Source of the DNA: JALYYC01 sp039922495
GTDB lineage: Bacteria; Chloroflexota; Dormibacteria; CF-121
Direction of reading: 5' to 3'
Assembly: GCA_039922495.1 (NCBI GenBank)
Contig: JBDTEO010000020.1
Coordinates: forward strand, 1-64,000
DNA length: 64,000 nt
The first letter of the stretch is position 1, and each line of letters opens with the position of its first letter. Shown here piece by piece: positions 1 through 8,590 of the stretch. A model generated the notes under the pieces. It did not search any database. It was not told the origin of the DNA and saw only the letters and a program-made list of their open reading frames with translations. The position numbers and the translations under genes are program-made.

Positions 1-297
1 AAACATCGTCACGATCATGGCGAGCACAACGGCGGAGCTGACCGCCCCACCGATGCCCTGGACGAAGCGGGCGGCAATCAGCATCGGCTGGTTGACGGAA
101 AGGCCACACAGTACGGAGGCCGCAACGACGTTGGTCGCAATCCGATAGAGCCACGACCGCGCGGCCGACCGACCCTCGAACCGATCACGACTTCGCCAGG
201 CCCGGACGAACGTGTCCTGCACGGCATCCTCAGCATCGAAGGGCGAGCCCAGCATCCGGTAGCAGTAGGCGGTCAGTTCAGCGCGATGCCTCTCCAC
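1..297 (-). CDS. Sigma-70 N-terminus fused in frame to MFS transporter segment (partial)
   Basis: The reading frame opens at a GTG (297) and runs off the left edge without a stop. Residues 1 to about 52 match region 2 of an ECF/SigJ-type sigma factor (AYCYRMLGS, DAEDAVQDTFVRAW, RSWLYRIATN). After the ATN the same frame continues as an interior segment of a 14-TM drug:H+ antiporter (CGLSVNQPMLIAARFVQGIG), with no sigma region 4. The junction lies near 130. It is either a genuine recombination fusion, which would be non-functional as a sigma factor, or a chimeric assembly join. The sigma and MFS assignments are each firm; what the join means is unknown. Confidence 0.6.
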   Translation of the reverse strand, partial: MERHRAELTAYCYRMLGSPFDAEDAVQDTFVRAWRSRDRFEGRSAARSWLYRIATNVVAASVLCGLSVNQPMLIAARFVQGIGGAVSSAVVLAMIVTMF

Positions 298-378
298 TCG
301 CCGAATGCGCGGACGGTCGCCAGGGTGGACTCGGGCACCTTGAGGATTGCAGACAGCATGCAATGATTGGAGACTGCG

Positions 379-3300
379 ATGACCCCGAAAGGAGCTCGGC
401 AACGCCCGTCTCGGATGCCGAGGCGCAACACGGACGCCGCACCACGCTCCGTCTCGATCGCAGAGGCCCTTGCCGGCGGCGGCGAAATGGGCGGTATGAT
501 CCGGGCCTTCGACTGGTCCCGCACCCCGGTGGGGCCGGTTGCGCGATGGCCGCAGAGCCTCCGCACCGCGGTCAGCATCCTGCTGGCCTCCGGCTACCCC
601 ATGTACATCGCCTGGGGACCCGAGTACGTGCAGTTCTACAACGATGCCTACCGCCCCATCCTGGGCTCGAGCAAGCATCCCGCGGCGCTGGGCCAGGGGA
701 CCTCTGAGTGTTTCGCCGAGATCTGGCAGATCATCGGCCCGATGTTCCAGGGCGTCATGAGCGGCGGCCCAGCGACCAGCTACCACGACTTTCTCCTGCC
801 ACTGGATCGCTTCGGCTATGTCGAAGAGTGCTATTTCGACTTCTCCTACAGCGCCGTCCGGGATGAGTCGGGTGGGGTCGGCGGTGTCTTCGTTACCTGC
901 TCCGAAACCACCGGCCGGGTCATCGGCGAGCGCCGGCTGAGCACGCTCCGCGAGCTGGGGGCCGGTGCGCGCTACGGGACCAGCGTCGAAGCGGCGTTCA
1001 AGGGGGCAGCCCTGACGCTGGCCGGCAACCCACATGATCTGCCGTTTGCGCTCCTCTACCTGGTGGACGCCGCGGGGAGCACAGCACAGCTGGCCGGCGC
1101 CGCCGGGATGGAGGAGGTGTCGCCGGCCGCCCCGCGGCAGGTGCCGCTCGATGGCAGCGATGCGTCTGGATGGCCGCTCGGCGAGATTCTGCGCTCTCGC
1201 AAGGCAATGACGGTGGACGTCGCGGCCCGCTTCGGGACCTTCTCCATCGCGCCCTGGCCCGAGCCGGTGCGCTCGGCCCTGCTCCTACCGATTATCCAGG
1301 TCGGTGAGCGCGGCGAGGAGCAGGTCGCCAGCATGCTCGTCGCCGGCGTCAGTCCACGCCGATCCCTGGACGACGAATATCGCGGCTTCCTCGAGCTCAT
1401 CGTGCGGCAGCTGGCGACCGTGATGGCGAACGCGAGGGCGTACCGAAGCGCGGTTGAACGAGCCGAGGCGCTCGCCGAGCTCGACCGCGCCAAGACCGCA
1501 TTCTTCAGCAACATCAGCCACGAGTTCCGCACCCCGCTGACGCTCTCGCTCGGCCCGATCGAGGACATTCTCGAGCGATCGGCGGCGAGTGGGGATGGGA
1601 CCACCGGGGCGATCTCCTCGACGGATCGTGACCAGCTCCAGATGGTGCACCGGAACACGCTTCGGCTGCTCAAGCTGGTCAATACGCTGCTCGAGTTCTC
1701 GCGCCTCGAGGCGGGCCGCGCGCAGGTCTCCTTGCAACCGACCGATCTCGCCGCGGTCACCGCTGACCTGGCCAGCGTGTTCCGGGCGGCGGTCGAGCGC
1801 GCCGGTCTCGAGTTGGTGATTGACGCGGAGCGGCTGCCTCAACCCGTGCAGGTCGACCGCGAAATGTGGGAGAAGATCATCCTCAACCTGCTTTCGAATG
1901 CATTCAAGTTCACGTTCACCGGGACCATCCGGGTCTCGGTGCGCGAGGGCGCCGCTGGCGCCGTTGTGACGGTGTCGGACACCGGGTCGGGCATCCCGGC
2001 CGACGAGCTTCCGCGCGTGTTCGACCGCTTCCATCGCGTGCGAACCACACGTTCGCGCACCCACGAGGGCACCGGGATCGGCCTGGCCCTGGTGAAGGAG
2101 CTGGTGGAGATTCACGGCGGCTCGGTGAGCGTGGAGAGTGAGGTCGGGCGCGGCTCGACCTTCACCATCACCATCCCGCGCCGCGCCGCAGACCCGTCCT
2201 CCGGGCGGGTCGCTGCGCCAGAGGCGGCCTCCCCGTCACACGACGCGATCGCCCTTGCCGAGGAGGCCGACCGCTGGCTGCCCGGGTCGGAACCTGCCGG
2301 GATGGCGACGCCGCTGGAGGAACCACTGCCCCGGGCCGGGGGCGCGGGACTGGCGATCGCGGGCGCGGCAGCCGGGGCCCGGGTGCTCGTGGCTGACGAC
2401 AACCGCGATATGCGCGAGTACCTGGCCCGGCTCCTCTCGCAGTATTTCGCGGTGGAGACGGTCGCCGACGGCCGCGAGGCACTTGCCCGGGCCATCGCCG
2501 CACCACCCGACCTCGTCGTCACCGACGTGATGATGCCCGTGATGGATGGATTCGAGCTTCTCCGGGCGCTTCGTGCGAACCCGCGCATGGCCGGCGTTCC
2601 GGTCCTGATGCTCTCGGCGCGGGCCGGCGAGGAAGCGACGATCGAAGGCCTCGAGGGCGGAGCGGATGACTACCTGACCAAGCCGTTCACCGCCCGAGAG
2701 CTCGTTGCCCGGGTGCGGGCCAACCTGCTGATGGCGCGCGCGCGCTCAGCGGCCGCCGCCAGCGTGGCGCGCTACGAGGCGGCCGAGGGCGCGCAGCTTC
2801 GCGCGCACGAGGTCCTCCTGGCGGTCGCCCGACAGCTGGACTCGACGTCGGACCTGATGGCGTTCTTCGGCGAGCTGACCGCCAGGGTGTCGGGCCTGGT
2901 CCAGGGCGAGCGGGCCGTGTTCTGGCTGCTCGACGAGCAGCGTCAGACCCTGTCGGTGCAGCCCGGTGGCCACGGCTTCACCCCCGCGATCATGGTCGCG
3001 ATGCGCGATCTGCCATGCCGGCCGGACGGTGAGGACATCGCGGAGCTGATCGTCTACCGCGATCTCACCCTGGGGCCATCGAACCTGGCCGATCCGCGGT
3101 TTGCGCCATACCGGGAGTGGCTCGACATCATGGGCGTGCGGGATGTGATCGCGACCGCCTGGCGCGCTGGCGACCGGCCGCTCGGCATCCTCACCGCCTA
3201 CGACTCGCGCCGTCCGGAGGGCTTCACGGAGGAGGACACCTGGGTGCTGCGGATCGCGGCGCTGGCCGCCGGGCTGGTCTGGCAACAGAAGATGGCGGAG

Positions 3301-4122
3301 CAGGCCCTGGAAGACGCCCGTCTGCACGAGGCCGAGCAGCTCCGGGCCCAGGTTGAGCGGATGACGGAACTCGATCGGGTGAAGTCGGAGTTCCTCAAAC
3401 TTGCGTCACACGAGCTGCGCGGACCCCTGAGCGTCCTGCGCGGCTACCTCGACATGATCGTCGGCGAGACATTCGGTCCCCCATCGCCGCGCCTAACCCC
3501 CATCTACCCGATTCTGCTCGCGAAGGTCGACGAGATGAACCGCCTCGTCAACCGCATGCTGGAAACAGCTCGCCTCGAGGAGAACCGCCTCGTCCTCTCC
3601 CTCGGCGACATCGACCTCAGCGCTGTGGTGCGGGAGAGCGTCGCCACCCTTGAACCGCTCCGGGCCGAGACCCACCGGTTCGAGCTCTCCTTGCCCGATC
3701 ACCCGGTTCTGGTTTACGGTGACGAGCAGCGCCTGGCGTCCGTCGTGACCAACCTTCTCGAGAACGCCGTCAAGTACTCCCCCGCCGGCGGCCGGATCGC
3801 GGTAGCCTGCGCCGTCAACCCCGAAGGCACCGCCGTGTCCCTCACCATCACCGACCAGGGCATCGGCATCGACGCGGAGGATCTACCCCGGCTCTTCTCG
3901 CGCTTCGGCCGCATCGTCAATGCCGACAACAGTCACATCCAGGGCGCCGGGCTGGGCCTCTACCTGGCCCGGGAGATCGCCCACCTTCACGGCGGGGAGG
4001 TCACGATCAGCTCGATCCGCCACCGGGGGACGGCGGCTACGTTCACCATGCCGCTCGCGGCAGCGGATGACCTGCCCGGGCCGGCCCGCTCGGCGGCCTC
4101 CCCGTTCCGCGCTCGCGCCTGA
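379..4122 (+). CDS. Hybrid sensor kinase with two kinase modules and a central receiver
   Basis: Soluble protein of 1247 residues. Order: PAS-like sensor (about 40-190), GAF (about 205-350), HisKA with phospho-acceptor His381 (SHEFRTP), HATPase with N box and GTGIGLAL, receiver domain (DD pair about 673-674, phospho-acceptor Asp716, Lys768), second GAF (about 810-960), second HisKA with His1011 (SHELRGP), and second HATPase (GAGLGLYL). No membrane segment is visible, so it probably senses a cytoplasmic signal. ATG 379 is chosen because GGAG at 369-372 sits 6 nt upstream; a TTG at 367 is the alternative. It is transcribed away from the sigma/MFS chimera. No partner response regulator gene is adjacent; the receiver is internal. 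Confidence 0.9.
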   Translation: MTPKGARQRPSRMPRRNTDAAPRSVSIAEALAGGGEMGGMIRAFDWSRTPVGPVARWPQSLRTAVSILLASGYPMYIAWGPEYVQFYNDAYRPILGSSKHPAALGQGTSECFAEIWQIIGPMFQGVMSGGPATSYHDFLLPLDRFGYVEECYFDFSYSAVRDESGGVGGVFVTCSETTGRVIGERRLSTLRELGAGARYGTSVEAAFKGAALTLAGNPHDLPFALLYLVDAAGSTAQLAGAAGMEEVSPAAPRQVPLDGSDASGWPLGEILRSRKAMTVDVAARFGTFSIAPWPEPVRSALLLPIIQVGERGEEQVASMLVAGVSPRRSLDDEYRGFLELIVRQLATVMANARAYRSAVERAEALAELDRAKTAFFSNISHEFRTPLTLSLGPIEDILERSAASGDGTTGAISSTDRDQLQMVHRNTLRLLKLVNTLLEFSRLEAGRAQVSLQPTDLAAVTADLASVFRAAVERAGLELVIDAERLPQPVQVDREMWEKIILNLLSNAFKFTFTGTIRVSVREGAAGAVVTVSDTGSGIPADELPRVFDRFHRVRTTRSRTHEGTGIGLALVKELVEIHGGSVSVESEVGRGSTFTITIPRRAADPSSGRVAAPEAASPSHDAIALAEEADRWLPGSEPAGMATPLEEPLPRAGGAGLAIAGAAAGARVLVADDNRDMREYLARLLSQYFAVETVADGREALARAIAAPPDLVVTDVMMPVMDGFELLRALRANPRMAGVPVLMLSARAGEEATIEGLEGGADDYLTKPFTARELVARVRANLLMARARSAAAASVARYEAAEGAQLRAHEVLLAVARQLDSTSDLMAFFGELTARVSGLVQGERAVFWLLDEQRQTLSVQPGGHGFTPAIMVAMRDLPCRPDGEDIAELIVYRDLTLGPSNLADPRFAPYREWLDIMGVRDVIATAWRAGDRPLGILTAYDSRRPEGFTEEDTWVLRIAALAAGLVWQQKMAEQALEDARLHEAEQLRAQVERMTELDRVKSEFLKLASHELRGPLSVLRGYLDMIVGETFGPPSPRLTPIYPILLAKVDEMNRLVNRMLETARLEENRLVLSLGDIDLSAVVRESVATLEPLRAETHRFELSLPDHPVLVYGDEQRLASVVTNLLENAVKYSPAGGRIAVACAVNPEGTAVSLTITDQGIGIDAEDLPRLFSRFGRIVNADNSHIQGAGLGLYLAREIAHLHGGEVTISSIRHRGTAATFTMPLAAADDLPGPARSAASPFRARA

Positions 4123-4199
4123 CGCCCTCTTGCAGCCTGGTCGGCCAGCATCTGAGGACGGAACGCGCTGGGCTACGGCAACAATGCCGCGGTGCCGCG

Positions 4200-4457
4200 C
4201 TACGTCTCGCTCGCCGGTTTGGCGGCCACGGCCATCACCCCGGCGCCGCGAAACAGGTAGCGTTCGTCCGGCCCGTTGCCAAGCCGGTCCCGCATTCGCC
4301 GCAGGCAGTCGTCCCGGGCGGCCGGCTCGAGCGACTCCAGGCGCAGTCGAGACGTGCTCCCGACCTGGTAGGCAAAATGATCGTCCGGCCGCCATGTCCG
4401 TCCAGGACCTTGATCGCGTGCTGCGTGCCTGGTGCAGTCACATGAGTCATCCGTCAC
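4200..4457 (-). pseudogene. Possible decayed methyltransferase C-terminus
   Basis: This frame encodes a segment (SRLRLESLEPAARDDCLRRM followed by RDRLG and an FRGAGVMAV end) that resembles the C-terminal end of class I SAM-dependent methyltransferases of the UbiE/ArsM type. No Rossmann-fold glycine motif lies upstream and the preceding residues look out of frame, so it is read as a remnant. The rest of the interval 4123-4481 contains nothing I recognise. Identification rests on one short stretch only. Confidence 0.3.
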
Positions 4458-4481
4458 TCCGCAAACGCTCGCGGCCCGGCT

Positions 4482-5564
4482 TCACGGCATCCAGACGACC
4501 TCGACCGGCCGCTCGATGAAGCGGCTGTAGCGCTGGCCGACCCGCTCGGCACCGGTACGCTCCACCTGCGACAGGGGTGCCAGCGGCCTCAGCTCCAGGC
4601 GAGCGCCGCCGGGCGCCTCCGTCCGGCGCCAGGCCCCCCGCAGCTCCCCGCCGGCGGTGATGACATTTGACAGGATGCTGGAAAAGGCGAACAGATCGGG
4701 CCGGAACGAGAAGGCCGGGTGCAGCATCGCCGACCGGTCTCGGTAGCCCACGGTGTACTCGTCGAAGTTGGGCAGCAGATGCACGGCGGCCGCTCCGGCC
4801 GGCCGCCATCCCAGCTCGGCGTCGAACCAGTAGTCCGTGCCGTCGATCGACCGGCACACGAGCGCAGTGGCGGCCAGCGCGAGGCCCCGGCGCGTATCGG
4901 CCTGCGTCAGGCCCGACCACCAGACGAAATCCTTGAGCTGGGCCGGACCATGGCTGCGGAAATAGCGGCGGGTGAGTTCACGCAGCGCATCGGCCGGCTC
5001 GAGGGTGATGACTTTCGGAACCCGTTCTTCCAGCAATGCCCAGGTGACCTGCCTGCCGCGCAGCGGGCCGCTGGTTATGAACCCGTCGAGCTCCAGCGCC
5101 ATCGCCAGGTGTGGAAGCCGCTGGCCCTCGGGCGAGATGCCGGCAGCGACGAGCGCGGCGCCGAGTTCGGCCCGGGTCAGATTTCTGCCACCTTCCAGCG
5201 CCGCGTGCCAGGCGCGGCGCGCCTTCGCAACCACCGTGCGATCGATACCGAGCTGACGCCACCGACCCGGCATCCCGGAAAGGACCCGGGGGCCCGTCAG
5301 CCGGAGCAGCCAGCGGATGTCCTCGGGCAGAACGAAGTGCCAGGTTGGCCGGAGCACGTGGGTTCGCAGGATAGCGCCCCGGTCGTACAGCCTGTCGAAG
5401 GCGGCGCTAGTGACCGCTTCCGTGCGTTGCGCGATCCCCCATTTGGCGCCCGGATAGTCCTGCGACTGCACCGCGCCCATCCGGCGCACGGCGTCCACCG
5501 CCGTGGCGAAGGGCGTGCCGGTCAGTCGCTGCGCCCGAAGCCGGGCGCCGGTGAGACTCGCCAC
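4482..5564 (-). CDS. Winged-helix DNA-binding domain protein (HTH_42/AlkZ-like)
   Basis: About 360 residues, the usual size of the HTH_42 family. It opens with LRAQRLTGTP and AVQSQDYPGAKWGIAQR, followed by ILRTHVLRPTWHFV, RRYFRSHGP and LLPNFDEYTVGYRDR, all typical of this family, whose Streptomyces member AlkZ is a DNA glycosylase for interstrand crosslinks. The family QSQD/QAQ-type motif is present. The GTG at 5564 is chosen as start because homology begins a few residues later; the frame stays open upstream but that part reads antisense to the VOC remnant. A DNA-repair role is inferred from the family only. Confidence 0.75.
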   Translation of the reverse strand: MASLTGARLRAQRLTGTPFATAVDAVRRMGAVQSQDYPGAKWGIAQRTEAVTSAAFDRLYDRGAILRTHVLRPTWHFVLPEDIRWLLRLTGPRVLSGMPGRWRQLGIDRTVVAKARRAWHAALEGGRNLTRAELGAALVAAGISPEGQRLPHLAMALELDGFITSGPLRGRQVTWALLEERVPKVITLEPADALRELTRRYFRSHGPAQLKDFVWWSGLTQADTRRGLALAATALVCRSIDGTDYWFDAELGWRPAGAAAVHLLPNFDEYTVGYRDRSAMLHPAFSFRPDLFAFSSILSNVITAGGELRGAWRRTEAPGGARLELRPLAPLSQVERTGAERVGQRYSRFIERPVEVVWMP

Positions 5565-5604
5565 TATGCCGAGCGGCGAGGCCGGTGACGTCGCCTCGCA
5601 GGAA

Positions 5605-6132
5605 CTACGAAAAGGGCCGCAGGCGACGGAAGTCCATCGGCACCACCATCTCTTTGGCGCCGGCCCCGATCGCCTTCTTGAATGATGCATCGACGTCGTC
5701 GACGGTGAAATACACGAGCCAGTGGCTCGGCACCTGCGCCGGCACCATCGGCTGCATTTCCTGGCCGCCGGCGATGCTCTCGCCGCCAAGCTGGAACTCG
5801 GTGTAGGGCGGGGCGTCCGAGCCCATCTCGCTGGTTTTGGGGGCCCAGCCGAAGACCTTCTGATAGAAAGGCACCGCCTTGTCGACTCCGCGGGCGTTGA
5901 GTTCGGCCCACCCGAAGGTATTGGCTTCACCCACGGGCATGGCGCCGGCCATCGCCTTGGGCTGCCACACGGAGACGAACGCGCCGGCCGGGTCCTGGAA
6001 GGTGCCCATTCGCCCCTGGTCCCCGACGTCGAACGGCGGCACGATCACCTTGCCGTTGGCAGCCTGCACCTTCTTTGCCACGTCGTCGATATTCGCACTG
6101 GACCCGCCGACCCTGCAGGCCCTGATTGTCAA
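5605..6132 (-). pseudogene. VOC/glyoxalase two-domain protein, truncated at both ends
   Basis: The frame carries the second half of one VOC domain (DVGDQGRMGTFQDPAGAFVS) and most of a second (FGWAELNARGVDKAVPFYQK, SHWLVYFTVDD). The first half of domain one is absent: an in-frame TAG lies about 18 nt upstream of the TTG that opens this frame. The C-terminal strand after KEMVVPMD is replaced by a short unrelated tail and a stop. Intact CFP30B-like VOC proteins are about 260 residues, so this is a fragment. It overlaps nothing functional and probably decayed after a deletion. Confidence 0.6.
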
Positions 6133-6230
6133 ATACTTCGGGCAGGACTACGCTGCGGCGGCCCGTCCGCCTCTCCCGGCCGGCTGATAGCGCGCGCTGG
6201 ACAAATCCGTTCCCGCGTCCTGTAGTCAAA

Positions 6231-6488
6231 TCAATTGGAGGGGGTTTCGGAATGCGGTCCCGATGGCTGCTGATGTTCAGCTTGGCTGCGCGCCTCACGA
6301 AGCTTGTACGTCTGCCGAATCGCTTCTCGGAACTCCGTGACCATCTCCTGGTACGCGCTCACCTCGCGAGCCGCCTCGACCTGGCCGGCAGCCGCAAGAC
6401 GACCCTTGATCGCCACCGAGGCATAAAACGCGCCGTTGTAATACGGGAGCAGGTTCTCGAACTTAAGCGGCGGATCGCCCCTAGCCAA
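6231..6488 (-). CDS. Small protein of unknown function coupled to the Prx-like selenoprotein
   Basis: About 85 residues, hydrophilic and predicted helical, beginning near LKFENLLPYYNGAFYASVAI and ending in a charged tail. I do not recognise a family. A TTG at 6488 overlaps the TAG stop of the upstream gene (6483-6481), which suggests translational coupling; the frame extends further upstream but only as the antisense/shifted shadow of the selenoprotein. The charged helical content argues weakly for a real product. The start codon is an inference. Confidence 0.4.
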   Translation of the reverse strand: MARGDPPLKFENLLPYYNGAFYASVAIKGRLAAAGQVEAAREVSAYQEMVTEFREAIRQTYKLREARSQAEHQQPSGPHSETPSN

Positions 6489-6939
6489 TCGAGAGTGCCT
6501 CCATGATCGCTGCGTCCTTCGGCCGGTCAGCAAAGTCTCGACCCTCGTAGAGGTACCGTACGATTCCCGCTCGATCAACCAGCACCAGCGCCGGCCTGGA
6601 GATCCGTCCCGGGCCGTCCCAGAACCCGAAGGGCTTGATCGCGACCTCGCCCTCAGGGTCGCTCAGTAGATCAAACGGCAGCAGGAGCTTTTCGATCATC
6701 ACCCGGTTCTGCTCCGGCGAGTCGACGGCGATGCCGTAGATACGGACACCGGTCCGTCGAAACTGGTCGATTTTCCTGGCAAAGCTGACCAGCTGTCCAT
6801 TGCAGTAGGGTCACCAATCCCCGCGGTAAAAGACCAGAAGACTCGGCCCGGAAGGGTCTGGCAGCGAACGGCTTGAGCCATCCTGGGCAGAAAGCGTGAA
6901 GGTTGGCAGGCGGATGCCCCTCTTCAGCAAGGTGGCCAT
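6481..6939 (-). CDS. Peroxiredoxin-like selenoprotein (redoxin domain, Sec43)
   Basis: Reading through one TGA (6813-6811) gives a complete 152-residue redoxin/AhpC-TSA protein. Residues 36-46 read VFYRGDW-TGA-PYC; the family normally has GDWCPYC, so TGA replaces the first, peroxidatic Cys and Cys46 remains as resolving residue. Further family features follow: VRIYGIAVDSPEQN, LPFDLLSDPEG, FWDGPGRISRPALVLVD and VRYLYEGRD. The frame is open on both sides. A hairpin at 6763-6792, 18 nt after the TGA, fits a bacterial SECIS. ATG 6939 is the only good start. It follows the CDP-alcohol phosphatidyltransferase gene by about 115 nt on the same strand. Predicted role: reduction of hydroperoxides using selenocysteine. 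Confidence 0.85.
6763..6792 (-). other. Candidate SECIS hairpin of the Prx-like selenoprotein
   Basis: Starting 18 nt after the TGA, CTGGTC (6792-6787) pairs with GACCAG (6768-6763). Inside, TTT can pair with AAA around an apical loop GCCAGG that begins with G. Known bacterial SECIS elements lie about 16-37 nt downstream of UGA and have a G in the first two loop bases. The fold was made by eye. Confidence 0.5.
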
Positions 6940-7054
6940 GTCACGTCACCACGCTAGCGGATCACAATCGTTCGGTGCCTGCAGCAATTCAAGAACTGGC
7001 CTCTCGGATCTGGCCGCCAACCTAGGGTGAGGGCAGCGGCGCAGTGGCGGCAGC

Positions 7055-7756
7055 TCAACCGGACGTCCTTGGCGCAGCGCTGCTGATCCACCGCCCGAAG
7101 GCACGCGTGCCGATCCAGCACTGAAAAGCCGCTGAAAGAAGCCGGGTCATCGCCGGCCGAGGGTAGTCCAGACTTTGTCCCAGCGCGAAATAGGCGGCGG
7201 TGATCACCGCGGCCGGGAGCGGCCAGGCGAGCACGGTCGCCGCCCGGATCCACGGGTTGCACTCATTTCGGAAGACATACCAACTCCAAAAGACGAGATC
7301 GGCGAGAGGGTCGGCATAGGCGCCGAAGGCGGTCTCTTCCTTTCGCGCGCGGGCCAGGCGGCCATCCAACCAGTCGGTAACAAGGGCGACCCCTGCAGTC
7401 CAGGGTGCCGCCGAAGGCGATAACGAAGGCAGGTTACCCCGCAGCAGGCTCAGATGGTTGGCGACCAGCGCGCCGCGTCGGGCATCGCCAAGCAGGCCCA
7501 GATGCGTCACCGCCAACAGCCAGGACGCAAGCGGCCAGGGCCTGGGCCGCCCTCGCATCATTGCAAAATGGAGAAGCGTCAGCTCCAGGAAGGCACGCCG
7601 GTGGGCGGCGGCCTGCTGAGCCGAGCGGACGGCACAGCGCCACAGGAAGCGTAGCCACGACGACGGGGACCAATGGTCGGCAGCCAGCTCCGCAAGGACA
7701 TCATCGACGAATTCCCGACTTCCCGGCGGCCGGACAATCGGTGATCGCGAGCTCAC
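7055..7756 (-). CDS. CDP-alcohol phosphatidyltransferase family membrane protein
   Basis: About 233 residues. The C-terminal half carries the complete CDP-alcohol phosphatidyltransferase signature, D-x2-DG-x2-AR-x8-G-x3-D-x3-D, at about residues 128-153 (DWLDGRLARA ... GAYADPLAD), followed by hydrophobic segments. The enzyme transfers a phosphoalcohol from a CDP-linked donor in the membrane. The N-terminal 70 residues are charged and helical. GTG 7756 is preferred; a TTG at 7762 is also possible. It begins within about 15 nt of the methyltransferase stop, so the two are likely one operon. The substrate cannot be told from sequence; context suggests membrane lipid headgroup or backbone modification. 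Confidence 0.85.
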   Translation of the reverse strand: MSSRSPIVRPPGSREFVDDVLAELAADHWSPSSWLRFLWRCAVRSAQQAAAHRRAFLELTLLHFAMMRGRPRPWPLASWLLAVTHLGLLGDARRGALVANHLSLLRGNLPSLSPSAAPWTAGVALVTDWLDGRLARARKEETAFGAYADPLADLVFWSWYVFRNECNPWIRAATVLAWPLPAAVITAAYFALGQSLDYPRPAMTRLLSAAFQCWIGTRAFGRWISSAAPRTSG

Positions 7757-7768
7757 CAGCAACGGATT

Positions 7769-8590
7769 TCAGCCGTGAAGCGGGGCAGGCGAGGTCGCCG
7801 CGATCAGGGCGTAGCCGAGACTTCCATCGGCCACCGCCGCCGCCGCGCTCTGGAGCATCGGGCGGACCTCCGCCCAATCGATGTTGGGCAGCGGAACGGC
7901 GGCGAGCCGGACCGCGACCTGCACGGTGAGCAGCCGAGTGCGGACCATCTCGACCAGCTCAGCAAGCGCTCCATCGTGACGTTCCACACGGTCGATCCTA
8001 AGGCCGGTGTCTTCCAAGAGGGCCAGGTACTCCTCGAGGGGCCGGGCATCACCGATACAGGCGACCCATGCCGCGAGGCTACTGAGCTCGGCAGGGAGCG
8101 GACGTGACCGCAGAAGATCGGTCAGCCCGAGCCGACCCCCGGGCCGGAGCACCCGTGCGAACTCGGCGGCGGCCGCCGGTTTGTCGGGGAAGGTACAAAA
8201 CGCGCACTCGGCGATCACCGCGTCGAAGCCGCCATCCTCGACCGGCAGCCGCTCCGCGTCACCGGCGAGGAAGCGAACACGGTCGGAGACGCCATGTTCG
8301 GACGCCGCCCGTCTCGCCGTGACCACGTTTTCAGCGCTGTAATCCACGCCGACCACCGAACAGCCAACGGTTCGCGCGAGGTGGATGGCCGAGATTCCGC
8401 GCCCGCTGGCCACATCAAGCACTCGGTGTCCGCGCTCAAGCCCAATGACCTTCGCCAGATGCTCCGTCAGTCGTAATCCACCCGGGTGCAGCGATTCACC
8501 GAGAAGCAAGCGCACCCAATCGCTCGCATACAGGCCGGCGCAGCAAGTCTTCACAACCTCGGGCGCCGGAACGAGTGAGGGCTGGCTCAT
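7769..8590 (-). CDS. Class I SAM-dependent methyltransferase
   Basis: 273 residues. The Rossmann motif HRVLDVASGRGISAIHLA binds SAM; it is followed by VVGVDYS, FLAGDAERLPVEDGGFDAVI and VLRPGGRLGLTDLL. The N-terminus EVVKTCCAGLYASDWVRLLL with its CC pair is characteristic of a distinct subfamily distantly related to arsenite/UbiE methyltransferases. The ATG at 8590 overlaps the TGA of the radical SAM gene (ATGA), so translation is coupled. Substrate unknown; the operon with a radical SAM enzyme and a phosphatidyltransferase suggests a shared modification pathway. Confidence 0.85.
   Translation of the reverse strand: MSQPSLVPAPEVVKTCCAGLYASDWVRLLLGESLHPGGLRLTEHLAKVIGLERGHRVLDVASGRGISAIHLARTVGCSVVGVDYSAENVVTARRAASEHGVSDRVRFLAGDAERLPVEDGGFDAVIAECAFCTFPDKPAAAAEFARVLRPGGRLGLTDLLRSRPLPAELSSLAAWVACIGDARPLEEYLALLEDTGLRIDRVERHDGALAELVEMVRTRLLTVQVAVRLAAVPLPNIDWAEVRPMLQSAAAAVADGSLGYALIAATSPAPLHG

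Noticed and set aside
5879..6187. Plus-strand frame ending LQALIVKYFGQDYAAAARPP
   Set aside because: The tail looks protein-like, but the frame is antisense to the VOC remnant and no family could be named.
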